Source: Clostridia bacterium (GTDB lineage Bacteria > Bacillota > Clostridia > Christensenellales > Borkfalkiaceae). From it: a stretch of DNA of 61,347 nt. A program made the position numbers and the translations under genes. Positions 52,381 through 60,241 of this stretch are shown piece after piece. The first letter of the stretch is position 1, and each line of letters starts with the position of its first letter. The notes beneath the pieces are model-generated. The model was given only the letters and a program-made list of their open reading frames with translations, was not told where the DNA came from and searched no databases. The DNA is taken from positions 1-61,347 of the forward strand of contig CAAGAM010000221.1 in NCBI GenBank assembly GCA_900767815.1, read 5' to 3'.

Positions 52381-52420
52381 CCGCGCGGAGATTGCTTTTT
52401 AAGCTTTCGCCGCGCGGTTT
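52381..52420 (+). terminator. terminator after rsfS
   Basis: CCGCGCGG (52381-52388) pairs with CCGCGCGG (52410-52417), followed by TTTTAATTTT. The loop is long (about 20 nt). Confidence 0.65.
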
Positions 52421-52444
52421 TAATTTTATTAAATATCAAAAAGT

Positions 52445-52468
52445 GGGGCTATAAGTCGATTATTTGCG
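52445..52468 (+). repeat. dispersed motif copy
   Basis: gggctataagtcgattattt shares ctataagtcgattat with 45149 and 61025. A T-run (gtattttta) follows 6 nt later. It lies between rsfS and the convergent 52488 gene. Confidence 0.65.
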
Positions 52469-52487
52469 TATTTTTATCGTCAACGGC

Positions 52488-52787
52488 TTATTTTCTCGTT
52501 CTTTTTTCGCGAAATTCTTCGGGGTGAATGATTACGTCGTCGAATGCGAAACTGATTTTTTTACGCGGTTTCTTTTTTGGCTTTCGCGGAGCGATTTTTT
52601 CGCGTATATAGTAAATTTTGGGGTCGTCTTCGCTTTTTTGTTTAACGGGTTCCTCCGCTTGTCTGATTTTATGTTCGGCTATTTTGTCCTCTATGCAATT
52701 CGTGCCGAAGCGGATAACGCAGGCAAACCCCAGAGCCGCCGCAAAAACGGCGAAAAGTAATAATATTATCTGTCCGAAATCAGGCAT
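52488..52787 (-). CDS. small single-pass membrane protein, hypothetical
   Basis: 99 residues. A hydrophobic N-terminal anchor (ILLLFAVFAAALGFACVI, about 8-25), then a charged, Lys/Pro-rich tail (REKIAPRKPKKKPRKKISFAFDD). No recognised family. The 52788-52994 gap upstream contains no gene. Confidence 0.55.
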   Translation of the reverse strand: MPDFGQIILLLFAVFAAALGFACVIRFGTNCIEDKIAEHKIRQAEEPVKQKSEDDPKIYYIREKIAPRKPKKKPRKKISFAFDDVIIHPEEFREKRTRK

Positions 52788-52994
52788 TTTCCCATCCTCG
52801 CCGATTTAATGAGGTTTCCCTTGTCGAAATCGGCTTATTTTTTCTACATTATACAACGTTTTGCGCTGAAAAAAAAGGCATAAAACGTCGAAAAAGAGTG
52901 TACTTTGTCGCATGCGGAACGGTGTGCGGATAAAAGGCGTATAAAATCGCCGATAAAGGGCGATAATTTGCACAAACCAAGAAGAGAGGTTAAA

Positions 52995-54128
52995 ATGGAA
53001 ATTATCGTTAAAGAAAAGATCGTCCCGAACGAAAAAAACGAAGCCGATACGGCAAATCCCGAAAATGCGACTTTTTCGGGAAAAGAAGTTTCGTCATGCG
53101 ACAAAAAGATCGTTGAAGGCGGAGTGAAAACCGAAAACGTTTCCGACGGAAACGAGCCGATAACCGATATCGGGGAAAAGAGCGCATGCGATGAAAAATT
53201 ACACGTTTACCCGAATGATCCCGCCGTAAATTTTCCGCCTTCAAACGAAAACAAAATTCTCGCAGGCGGGTATACGCAAAGCGGATACGGCGAGCGGATT
53301 TTAAAAAACGACAAGCCGATTTTTAAAGAGGAAATGCCGAAAAACAGCGCCCCGGTGACGAAAACGGTCGGCAAAGAGCCTGTTTTCGGGCGCGAAACCG
53401 CCGATAAAGCCTCGGTTATTTTCGGGCAGAGCGAGGAAGAAATGCGGAGAGAGTTCAGGGCGTTCAAAGCCGCGAAACTTTTTAAAAAATTCGATTGCGA
53501 CCTCACCGACGTTTACAGCCCCGAGCTTCTCGATCAAAAACTTTCGGAAGCTAAAAATTTCGGATTCGGTGCCGTCGTGGTAACTCCGCAAAAAATCAAA
53601 ATAGCAAAAGAAAGGCTTAAAGGGACGGGGATTGAAGTCGTTGCGGCGGTTTGTTTCCCTTTGGGGGAAGAGGTTTTCGGCGTGAAAAAATACGCCGTGA
53701 AGAAAGCCGCGGAAAGGGGTGCGGACAGAATTTACGTCCCCGTCGGCGTTTCGGCTGTAAAATTCAATGCGACCGACAGGTTGAAACGAGAATTTAAAGG
53801 AATCGTAAGGGCGGCTAAGAAAAAGAAGGTTTCCGCCGTTCTGGAAAGCGGAATGCTTACCGCGCAGGAAACCGAAAGGACGGTGAGAATTTTAAACTCC
53901 GTCAAGGTTATGTCGTTTGTTTCGTCCGCAGGCGGAAACGGAATGAACGACGGAATTTCAGCCGTTAAAAATATCAGATATTTTCTGCGCAGCGGAAGCG
54001 AGGTTTGCGGGTTCACCGCGAGCAGAAAGAGCGACGAAGCGGTGGGGCTTATGTCTGTTGCGGACAGACTTTTCGTTAAAAACGCCGCCGAGCTTGCTTC
54101 CGACATCCGCGCAAATCTGAGATACTAA
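52995..54128 (+). CDS. DeoC-fold (TIM-barrel) protein lacking aldolase catalytic residues, with disordered N-terminus
   Basis: 377 residues. Residues 1-150 are charged and likely disordered. From about 165 the sequence follows deoxyribose-phosphate aldolase: FDCDLTDVYSPELLDQKLSEAKNFGFGAVVVTP, AAVCFPLGEEV, AAERGADRIYVPVG, VSAVLESGMLTAQE. By hand alignment to E. coli DeoC, Asp102 is Tyr (RIYVPVG), Schiff-base Lys167 is Ser (SFVSSAGG) and Lys201 is Thr (CGFTAS). It is unlikely to be an aldolase. ATG 52995 is chosen for GAGAGGT 6 nt upstream; the longer frame to 52905 has no SD. Confidence 0.75.
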   Translation: MEIIVKEKIVPNEKNEADTANPENATFSGKEVSSCDKKIVEGGVKTENVSDGNEPITDIGEKSACDEKLHVYPNDPAVNFPPSNENKILAGGYTQSGYGERILKNDKPIFKEEMPKNSAPVTKTVGKEPVFGRETADKASVIFGQSEEEMRREFRAFKAAKLFKKFDCDLTDVYSPELLDQKLSEAKNFGFGAVVVTPQKIKIAKERLKGTGIEVVAAVCFPLGEEVFGVKKYAVKKAAERGADRIYVPVGVSAVKFNATDRLKREFKGIVRAAKKKKVSAVLESGMLTAQETERTVRILNSVKVMSFVSSAGGNGMNDGISAVKNIRYFLRSGSEVCGFTASRKSDEAVGLMSVADRLFVKNAAELASDIRANLRY

Positions 54129-54182
54129 AAGAATCTGAAATACTAAAAGTTATAAAAGTTATATAAACGCAACGAAATTTGC

Positions 54183-54211
54183 TTGACAACCCGCAAAATA
54201 AGTTATAGAAT
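54183..54211 (+). promoter_or_regulatory. promoter of the riboswitch-ribU transcript
   Basis: TTGACA (54183-54188), 17-bp spacer, TAGAAT (54206-54211), placing the start just before the FMN aptamer. Confidence 0.7.
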
Positions 54212-54219
54212 AAAGCCGA

Positions 54220-54516
54220 AATCTTTGGGGCGGAGTGCAATTCTCCACCGGCAGTAAGTTTTAAGTTTTCGGATAATGGGTTTCGGAAACTGAAAACGCA
54301 GTCTGCGAGAGCGAAACCGAGTGTTTTATTTAGCGACGGCTTTAATCACTTGTGGCTAAGAAAACACGGAGTTGATTTTGCGGGATAGCCGCAAAAACGA
54401 AACGCTTTGACGGGGTGAAATTCCCCGACCGACGGTAAACCGACTTGGAATAATTCGAAGCAAAACCGATGCTCGGATTGTTTTTTGGAGGCAAAGTCCG
54501 GATGAGAAGAGATTTT
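54220..54516 (+). promoter_or_regulatory. FMN riboswitch (RFN element)
   Basis: Canonical conserved blocks occur in order: atctttggggcgg and tctccaccggcagtaag at the 5' side, agtctgcgagagcg, gacggggtgaaattccccgac, and at the 3' side gtccggatgagaagagat, which pairs with the start to close P1. It binds flavin mononucleotide. A variable insertion of nearly 100 nt sits between the cgagagcg block and the gacggggtg block. The terminator at 54542-54574 is the likely expression platform. Controls ribU, i.e. riboflavin uptake is shut off when FMN is plentiful. Confidence 0.95.
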
Positions 54517-54541
54517 ATAATTTTTTTATTGGTTTAATTGG

Positions 54542-54574
54542 TCGCCCCGTCCGATTTCGGACGGGGCGATTTTT
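54542..54574 (+). terminator. riboswitch expression-platform terminator
   Basis: TCGCCCCGTCCG (54542-54553), loop ATTT, CGGACGGGGCGA (54558-54569), then TTTTT. Located 25 nt after the aptamer and before the ribU SD. Confidence 0.88.
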
Positions 54575-54627
54575 AGCCACAAGCAGATCCCCATGGTTGC
54601 GGCTTAACTTTTAAACGAAGAGGTTTT

Positions 54628-55209
54628 ATGATGGAAGAAAAAAAGACCAACAGATTCAAAGAAATGCTTAAAGACGCATTCACGGCAAAAAAAATCGCGC
54701 TGATGGCAACGTTCGTCGCGCTCGCCTTCGGGATATCTTTTCTGCAGTTCCCTATTTTTCCCGCGGCGCCGTTTTTACAGCTCGATTTTTCGTTTGCGAT
54801 AATGCTCATCGCGGCGTATCTCTTAGGCGCGCTTTCGGGCGAAATCATAGTCGTATTGTTCACGCTTTTAAAACTCCCGTTTTCGGGTTCGGCAATGGTG
54901 GGGGAGCTTGCGAATTTCATTATGGCGCAATTTTTCATCGTTATACCCGCGGCAATTTATCATTTCAGGCGCCGCTTCGGTACGGTTGTGATTTCTCTGT
55001 CTTCCGCAACGCTCGTTATTTCCGCAATCGCGCTTTTAACAAACAGATATATGTTGTTCCCGCTCTATATGGGAGAGGGCGCGGCGGCGGCGTTCGGCAA
55101 AGTCTGGTGGATGATAATCCTGTTCAATATAATAAAGGGCGTTTCAAACTCCGTTATAACGATATTACTTTACAAAAGGCTCAGAAATTTACTTAACAAA
55201 TTCTTGTAA
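54628..55209 (+). CDS. ribU: ECF-type riboflavin transporter S component
   Basis: 193 residues, six membrane segments. FGISFLQFPIFPAAPFLQLDFSFAIMLIAAYLLGALSGEIIVVL is the RibU substrate-binding region. Works with ECF A and T proteins encoded elsewhere to import riboflavin. It is preceded by an FMN riboswitch, which strongly supports the substrate. SD GAAGAGG. Confidence 0.95.
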   Translation: MMEEKKTNRFKEMLKDAFTAKKIALMATFVALAFGISFLQFPIFPAAPFLQLDFSFAIMLIAAYLLGALSGEIIVVLFTLLKLPFSGSAMVGELANFIMAQFFIVIPAAIYHFRRRFGTVVISLSSATLVISAIALLTNRYMLFPLYMGEGAAAAFGKVWWMIILFNIIKGVSNSVITILLYKRLRNLLNKFL

Positions 55210-55221
55210 ATAGTGTATAAT
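55193..55221 (+). promoter_or_regulatory. promoter of tsaE, apparently leaderless
   Basis: TTAACA (55193-55198), 17-bp spacer, TATAAT (55216-55221). ATG is at 55228, 6 nt after the -10, so the mRNA would start at or next to the ATG. No SD is present. Confidence 0.55.
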
Positions 55222-55227
55222 TTCCGT

Positions 55228-55626
55228 ATGGAAATTATAACTGAATCGCAAAGCAAAACTATTGAATTCGCGAAAAAATACGGGCAGAGTTTAAAAAGCG
55301 GCGACGTCGTTTTGTTAAACGGAGAAATGGGCGCGGGCAAAACCGTTTTTACGAAAGGAATAGCGCTTGCTCTCGGCATAACTTCGGAAATCACAAGCCC
55401 TACATACGCATATCTTAACGATTACGACGGAAAGCTTTATCATTACGATTGCTATCGTCTGTCCTCGGGCGAGGACGCGGAAGCTCTCGGGCTTACCGAG
55501 TATTTTTACGCACACGGCATCTGCGTTATCGAGTGGAGCGAAAACATCCGCGACGTGCTTCCCGATAACTGTAAAACGGTAACTATAGAAAAAATCGACG
55601 AAAACACACGTAAAATCACTTATTGA
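55228..55626 (+). CDS. tsaE: tRNA threonylcarbamoyladenosine biosynthesis ATPase TsaE
   Basis: 132 residues. Walker A GEMGAGKTVFTKGIA (about 32-46), SPTYAYLNDYDGKLYHYDCYRL follows. ATPase partner of TsaB and TsaD in forming t6A37 on ANN-decoding tRNAs. ATG 55228 is preferred to GTG 55213 because of the promoter position. Starts the tsaE-tsaB-rimI cluster; tsaD is not in the window. Confidence 0.93.
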   Translation: MEIITESQSKTIEFAKKYGQSLKSGDVVLLNGEMGAGKTVFTKGIALALGITSEITSPTYAYLNDYDGKLYHYDCYRLSSGEDAEALGLTEYFYAHGICVIEWSENIRDVLPDNCKTVTIEKIDENTRKITY

Positions 55627-55636
55627 CGAGGTTAAT

Positions 55637-56248
55637 ATGAACTATCTTGCAATCGATACGAGCAGAAGCAGCCTGACGGTCGCCGTCGGCGGGAAGAAAA
55701 GCGCGGTGAGCTTTCTGCCCGACTGCGCGCTCAATCATTCCGTCGTTCTAATGGATGAAATCGAAAACTGTCTTGCTTTGGCGGGGATTGATAAAACCGA
55801 AATAGACGTGTTTGCGTGTTGCGTGGGCGCGGGTTCGTTTACGGGGATAAGAATAGGCGTTGCAACGGTTAAAGCCCTCGCTTACGCTTTACAAAAAAAA
55901 GTTCTCGGCGTAACCTCTTTCGACGTCTTGGCGTATAATATATCAGACGGGCGCAAAAAGCTCGCCGTAATAGACGCTCGTCACGACAATTTCTACGTTT
56001 CCGGGTTCGACGAAAATATGAACGTATGCTTTTTGCCGTCGTTTATCGGTCTTTCCGAACTTAAAGAATTGTCGGGCGAATACGAAATAATTTCGGACTG
56101 CGAAATCGAGGGCGTGCCTCATATCGTCGCGGACGTTAAAGACGGATTTATTAAAGCCGTCGAGGCGAAACTCGGTTATGCGTCGAAGAACGTCGAAACG
56201 CTTGTTCCTCTTTACGTCAAAAAAAGTCAGGCGGAAGAAGAATCGTGA
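55637..56248 (+). CDS. tsaB: tRNA threonylcarbamoyladenosine biosynthesis protein TsaB
   Basis: 203 residues. YLAIDTSRSSLTVAV at the N-terminus and GAGSFTGIRIGVATVKALAYAL (about 68-89) are diagnostic. Degenerate ASKHA-fold partner that binds TsaD. SD GACGAGG; follows tsaE by 10 bp, and rimI overlaps its end by 4 bp. Confidence 0.94.
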   Translation: MNYLAIDTSRSSLTVAVGGKKSAVSFLPDCALNHSVVLMDEIENCLALAGIDKTEIDVFACCVGAGSFTGIRIGVATVKALAYALQKKVLGVTSFDVLAYNISDGRKKLAVIDARHDNFYVSGFDENMNVCFLPSFIGLSELKELSGEYEIISDCEIEGVPHIVADVKDGFIKAVEAKLGYASKNVETLVPLYVKKSQAEEES

Positions 56249-56697
56249 GAGAAGTTACTTATCGCGAATGGGAAAAGGCCGATTGCGTATTTGTTGCAGA
56301 GCTTGAAAAACATTGTTTCGACGACCCGTGGAGTTTAAGTATGGTCGAGGGTTCGTTTTCGGACGACGCTTTTTTCGGCTACGTAGCGGTTTCGGGGGAA
56401 GAGGTGATCGGATACGTCGGGATGTCATGCGTGTTCGAAACGGCAGATGTTCTTCTTATCGCCGTTCGCGAGGATTATCGGAAGTGCGGCATTGCAACCG
56501 AACTTCTGAAAATCGCTTTCGGAAAAACAAGGTCGCTCGGCGGCGAAAGGGTTATGCTCGAAGTCGACACGAAAAACGTCGCCGCGTGCAGGTGTTACGA
56601 AAAACTCGGGTTTAACCGCATTGCCGAGAGGAAGAATTATTACGGTGAAGGTAAAGACGCTTATATAATGGAGAAAGTGTTATTAAACGACTTATAG
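56245..56697 (+). CDS. rimI: ribosomal-protein-alanine N-acetyltransferase
   Basis: 150 residues, GNAT fold. VFVAELEKHCFDDPWSLSMVEGSF and LLIAVREDYRKCGIATELLKIAF (acetyl-CoA Q/RxxGxG/A region) with LEVDTKNVAACRCYEKLGF. GTG start, overlapping tsaB stop (GTGA). The tsaB-rimI pairing supports the RimI label over a generic GNAT enzyme. Confidence 0.88.
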   Translation: MREVTYREWEKADCVFVAELEKHCFDDPWSLSMVEGSFSDDAFFGYVAVSGEEVIGYVGMSCVFETADVLLIAVREDYRKCGIATELLKIAFGKTRSLGGERVMLEVDTKNVAACRCYEKLGFNRIAERKNYYGEGKDAYIMEKVLLNDL

Positions 56698-57413
56698 GCG
56701 GACTTCCCGCTATCGATGAAGGGCGGGGAGAGCCGATTTTGTTTCTTCACGGATACCTTTCCCGAAAGGAAAGCTTTTTAAAACAGATTGCGTTTTTTTC
56801 GAAATTCTTTCGCGTTATCGCCGTCGATATGACGGGGTTCGGAGAGGCGCGCGAAATGCCTTATCCTTATTCGGTGGACGATTACGTTTCGGAAATATCC
56901 GCGGTTTTAGACGAACTCGGAGCCGATAAGTGCAATATCGTCGCGCATTCGTTCGGGGCGCGGGTCGGAATAAAACTCGCCGCAAAGGATAAAAGAATAA
57001 ACAGAATAATTTTTACGGGCGCTGCAGGCTTAAAGCCTAAAAGAGGAGTAAAATACCTCTTTAAACGGGCGTCTTTTTTAATGCTTAAAAAGCTTGTCCC
57101 GAGAGAAAAACTGAAAAAATTTTATTCTGCCGATTATCTTGCGTTACATGGTGTAATGCGCGGGAGTTTTAAGCTGATAATATCCGAAAACTTAGACGAA
57201 ACGGCAAAAAAACTCACCAATAAAACGCTTATATTAAGCGGAAGAAACGATAAAGAAACGCCGCCCGAGTCGCAGAAAAAGCTGAATTCGTACATCAAAG
57301 GGTCGGAACTTATCTTTATAAAAGGCGGGCATTTTTGTTTCGTGGAAAATTCCGCCGCGTTCAATTTCAAAGCGTTTGCATTTTTGACGGAAGGAGGGAA
57401 TCGAAGGGTGTAA
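56682..57413 (+). CDS. alpha/beta hydrolase with a non-standard start
   Basis: Up to 243 residues. FLHGYLSRKESFL supplies the oxyanion HG motif, NIVAHSFGARVG the nucleophile Ser (GxSxG variant H-S-F-G), LILSGRNDKETPP the Asp and GGHFCFVENSAAF the His. The only usual start, TTG 56739, would cut the first beta-strand. In frame upstream the sequence GGLPAIDEGRGEPILFLHG reads as a normal hydrolase N-terminus back to ATT 56682, with GGAG 8 nt before it; this would overlap rimI by 16 bp. I infer an ATT start, not proven. Substrate unknown. Confidence 0.75.
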   Translation: MKRLIGGLPAIDEGRGEPILFLHGYLSRKESFLKQIAFFSKFFRVIAVDMTGFGEAREMPYPYSVDDYVSEISAVLDELGADKCNIVAHSFGARVGIKLAAKDKRINRIIFTGAAGLKPKRGVKYLFKRASFLMLKKLVPREKLKKFYSADYLALHGVMRGSFKLIISENLDETAKKLTNKTLILSGRNDKETPPESQKKLNSYIKGSELIFIKGGHFCFVENSAAFNFKAFAFLTEGGNRRV

Positions 57414-57414
57414 A

Positions 57415-59001
57415 ATGACGATTTATTATCTTCTGTTCGCCGCTTCGGCGGCTATATCTTACATTTTTTTCGGGCGGAAATTCTTTGCGGTTTTTCAGCA
57501 ATGCGGTTATAAACCGAAGTGTTTTTTTGCCGCGCTTTCTAATGAGTGTAAAACGGAAACCGAACGTTTATCGACTTATAGCCTCACTTTCTTTATGTAT
57601 TTGCTTGTTTTTTCGGTCGCATTTCCGCTGTCGCAAACACTTTACGCAATCGTATTGTTTTTGGCGAGCCTTCTTTTTTCTTTGGCTGTGTTTTTAAAAA
57701 CCCGCCCCGTAAAGAGCGTGAAGCTCACCGCGAGATTTGTCCGCATGGCGATTGCTTCCTGCGTGCTTGTCGTCTTCGCGGCGGTAGGTTCTCTTAAAGT
57801 TGCGCTTCTGATTTTCGGTTTGAAACTTCCCGTGTGTCTCGTTATCCCGGGAGTTCTGTTTTTGATTACGTTTGGCGAACCCGTCGTTATATGTCTCGGA
57901 TATTACGTTCTGCTTCCTTATGATTTTATCGCGTTTAAACTATCGATAAGAAAATGTAAAAAAAAGCTTGAAAAATATCCCGACCTCATCAGAATAGGTA
58001 TAACGGGCAGTTACGGAAAGACTACGGTAAAAAACATTCTTGCGGAAATGTTGTCGGCAAAATACAAAGTGGTTAAAACTCCGCTGTCATACAATACGCC
58101 CTTGGGGATATGCATCGCGGCAAAAAATATAACAGAAGAAACGGAAATTTTCATTGCGGAAATGGGCGCGAGAAAGCGGGGCGATATAAAAGAACTTTGC
58201 GATATCGTCAAGCCCGACGTCGGTGTGATAACGGGTATTTGCGGACAGCACCTTGAAACTTTTAAAACCCTCGAAAACGTAAAAAAGGCTAAAAACGAAC
58301 TTATAGAGGCACTCCCGCCCGACGGTTACGCGTTTTTCAGCGGTGACGGCGAAGGCTCCCGCGAGCTTTACGAGAAAAGCGCGAAGAGAAAAATCATCGC
58401 GGGAAGGAAAGAGGGGTTTGTTCACGGCGTTAGTTATTCCGACGATGCGGACGGGGCGATTATCGAACTTTTTCTTGACAAAACGACGTATGAAACGAGA
58501 ACGTTTTTAAGAGGAGAACATAACCTCGGAAATATTTGCCTTGCCGCGGCTGTTGCGTTGAAACTCGGCGTTCCGCCCGAAAAAATCATTCTCGCGATAA
58601 CGAGGCTCAAGCCCGAAAAGCACAGGCTGGAAGTTTTCGCGGCTAACGGGATTACGATAATAGACGACAGTTACAATGCAAACGTCGAAAGCGTTAAAGC
58701 CGCGGCGAAAGTGTTGAAAAGTTTCGGCGGGAAGAAATTCGTCATAACACCGGGTATCGTCGAGGGCGGGGAAAGTTCGGCGGAGATAAACAAACTCGTC
58801 GGGCGGGTTTTATCGGGAGCGGCGGACGAGATAATCGCCGTCGGGAAAAACTCGGACGGAATTTTCGAAGGCGTGAACGACGACGTCGGGTTTGTTGCCG
58901 TTAAAGATATCGAGGGAGCGAAAAAGATTCTTTACGAAAAGATAAAAAAGGGCGACGTTGTGCTTTTTTTAAACGACGTTCCCGACAGATACGGGGTTTA
59001 A
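57415..59001 (+). CDS. murF: MurF-like Mur ligase with an integral-membrane N-terminus
   Basis: 528 residues. Residues 1-180 form about five membrane segments, replacing the soluble UDP-binding domain 1 of ordinary MurF. From about 192: ATP loop GITGSYGKTTVKNIL, then LSYNTPLGICIAAKN, IAEMGARKRGDIKELC, GQHLETFKTLENVKKAKNEL (carbamylated-Lys region), HNLGNICLAAAVAL, and DDSYNANVESVKAA. The motifs are those of UDP-MurNAc-tripeptide D-Ala-D-Ala ligase. Being next to ddl, whose product D-Ala-D-Ala is the MurF substrate, supports the call. Starts 1 bp after the hydrolase stop. Confidence 0.85.
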   Translation: MTIYYLLFAASAAISYIFFGRKFFAVFQQCGYKPKCFFAALSNECKTETERLSTYSLTFFMYLLVFSVAFPLSQTLYAIVLFLASLLFSLAVFLKTRPVKSVKLTARFVRMAIASCVLVVFAAVGSLKVALLIFGLKLPVCLVIPGVLFLITFGEPVVICLGYYVLLPYDFIAFKLSIRKCKKKLEKYPDLIRIGITGSYGKTTVKNILAEMLSAKYKVVKTPLSYNTPLGICIAAKNITEETEIFIAEMGARKRGDIKELCDIVKPDVGVITGICGQHLETFKTLENVKKAKNELIEALPPDGYAFFSGDGEGSRELYEKSAKRKIIAGRKEGFVHGVSYSDDADGAIIELFLDKTTYETRTFLRGEHNLGNICLAAAVALKLGVPPEKIILAITRLKPEKHRLEVFAANGITIIDDSYNANVESVKAAAKVLKSFGGKKFVITPGIVEGGESSAEINKLVGRVLSGAADEIIAVGKNSDGIFEGVNDDVGFVAVKDIEGAKKILYEKIKKGDVVLFLNDVPDRYGV

Positions 59002-59052
59002 ATCGGTTGACGGAGGTTAGCCGACTATGCGAATATTTTAAGAGGGGTTGAA

Positions 59053-60162
59053 ATGAAAAACATTCTTGTATTTTTCGGCGGGGTTTCCTGCGAACACGAA
59101 GTTTCTGTTATTACGGGCGTTATGACGGCGAATTGTCTTTCGGCAAAAGCGCGCGTTTTCCCGATTTACGCGGATACTGAAGGACGATGGCACACGGGCG
59201 AAAGCCTCAAAGACCTTTCCTGGTATAAAACCCGCGATTTCAAAACTGTCTGCGAGGTTACCGTTCTGCCCGGAGATAACAATTTATATGCGGTAAAGCA
59301 CGGCAGGCTGAAAATAATTTGCAGGGCAGACGCCGCAATCAACTGCATGCACGGCGTGAACGGCGAGGACGGAACCCTTGCGGGCGTTATGAGGCTGAGC
59401 AAAATCGCGTTCGCGTCCCCCGGGCTTTTCCCGTCGAGCGTGGCGATGGATAAGTATTTCACTAAACTTGCGCTTAAAGGAATCGGCGTTGATTGCCTTC
59501 CGTATGTGAAGCTTAATAGAACCAACTACATAAAAAAGCGCGACCTTGCGGCGAAATACGTTTCCAAAACTCTCGGGTTTCCCGTGATAATAAAGCCCGC
59601 CAACCTCGGCAGCAGTATCGGGATAAGCGTCGCGAAGGATAAAACTTCGTTTTGGCGCGCCCTCGACAAGGCTTTTTTGTACGACGATAAAGTGATTGCC
59701 GAAAAGGCACTGACCGATTTCCGCGAAATAAACTGCGCGTGCATTAAAATCGGCGAAAAATATCTCGTTTCCGAATGCGAAGAGCCGAAGCTAAGCGGCG
59801 ATATTCTGAGCTTTGCCGATAAGTATTCGGGCAAAACTCAAAGCGTTTTCCCCGCGGCGATTGACGAAAAAATTTCGCGGAGAATCAAGGACATCACGTC
59901 TTACGTTTATCGCAAACTCGATTTTACGGGCGCGGTAAGAATAGATTTTCTTCTTTGCGGCGAGAAAATTTACGTCAACGAGATAAATTCCGTCCCCGGG
60001 TCGCTTGCCTATTATCTGTTCGTCGATTCGACGGAAAAATTCTGCGAACTTCTTCTTGAATCGACCGAATGCGCCATAGAGGACGAAATCGACAGGGAAA
60101 GCAACGTGTACACCTATTCGAGCGGTATTTTAAACGCGGACTCGGCAAAGATACGAAAGTAA
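59053..60162 (+). CDS. ddl: D-alanine--D-alanine ligase
   Basis: 369 residues, ATP-grasp. FFGGVSCEHEVSVITG (about 6-21), MHGVNGEDGTLAGVMRL, FPVIIKPANLGSSIGISVAK (ATP-binding loop), KIYVNEINSVPGSLAYYLF (metal-binding Asn/Glu and the SxxY-type end). Makes the D-Ala-D-Ala dipeptide of peptidoglycan. The conserved Tyr in the omega loop region could not be judged, so D-Ala versus D-Lac specificity is uncertain. SD GAGGGG. Confidence 0.92.
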   Translation: MKNILVFFGGVSCEHEVSVITGVMTANCLSAKARVFPIYADTEGRWHTGESLKDLSWYKTRDFKTVCEVTVLPGDNNLYAVKHGRLKIICRADAAINCMHGVNGEDGTLAGVMRLSKIAFASPGLFPSSVAMDKYFTKLALKGIGVDCLPYVKLNRTNYIKKRDLAAKYVSKTLGFPVIIKPANLGSSIGISVAKDKTSFWRALDKAFLYDDKVIAEKALTDFREINCACIKIGEKYLVSECEEPKLSGDILSFADKYSGKTQSVFPAAIDEKISRRIKDITSYVYRKLDFTGAVRIDFLLCGEKIYVNEINSVPGSLAYYLFVDSTEKFCELLLESTECAIEDEIDRESNVYTYSSGILNADSAKIRK

Positions 60163-60241
60163 CGGAAGAGAAGTAACTTAAATTTTCTCCTCTGCATATG
60201 TTGTAATAAAGAGTAATTATGACGTACGAAAGAGGAGAGTT

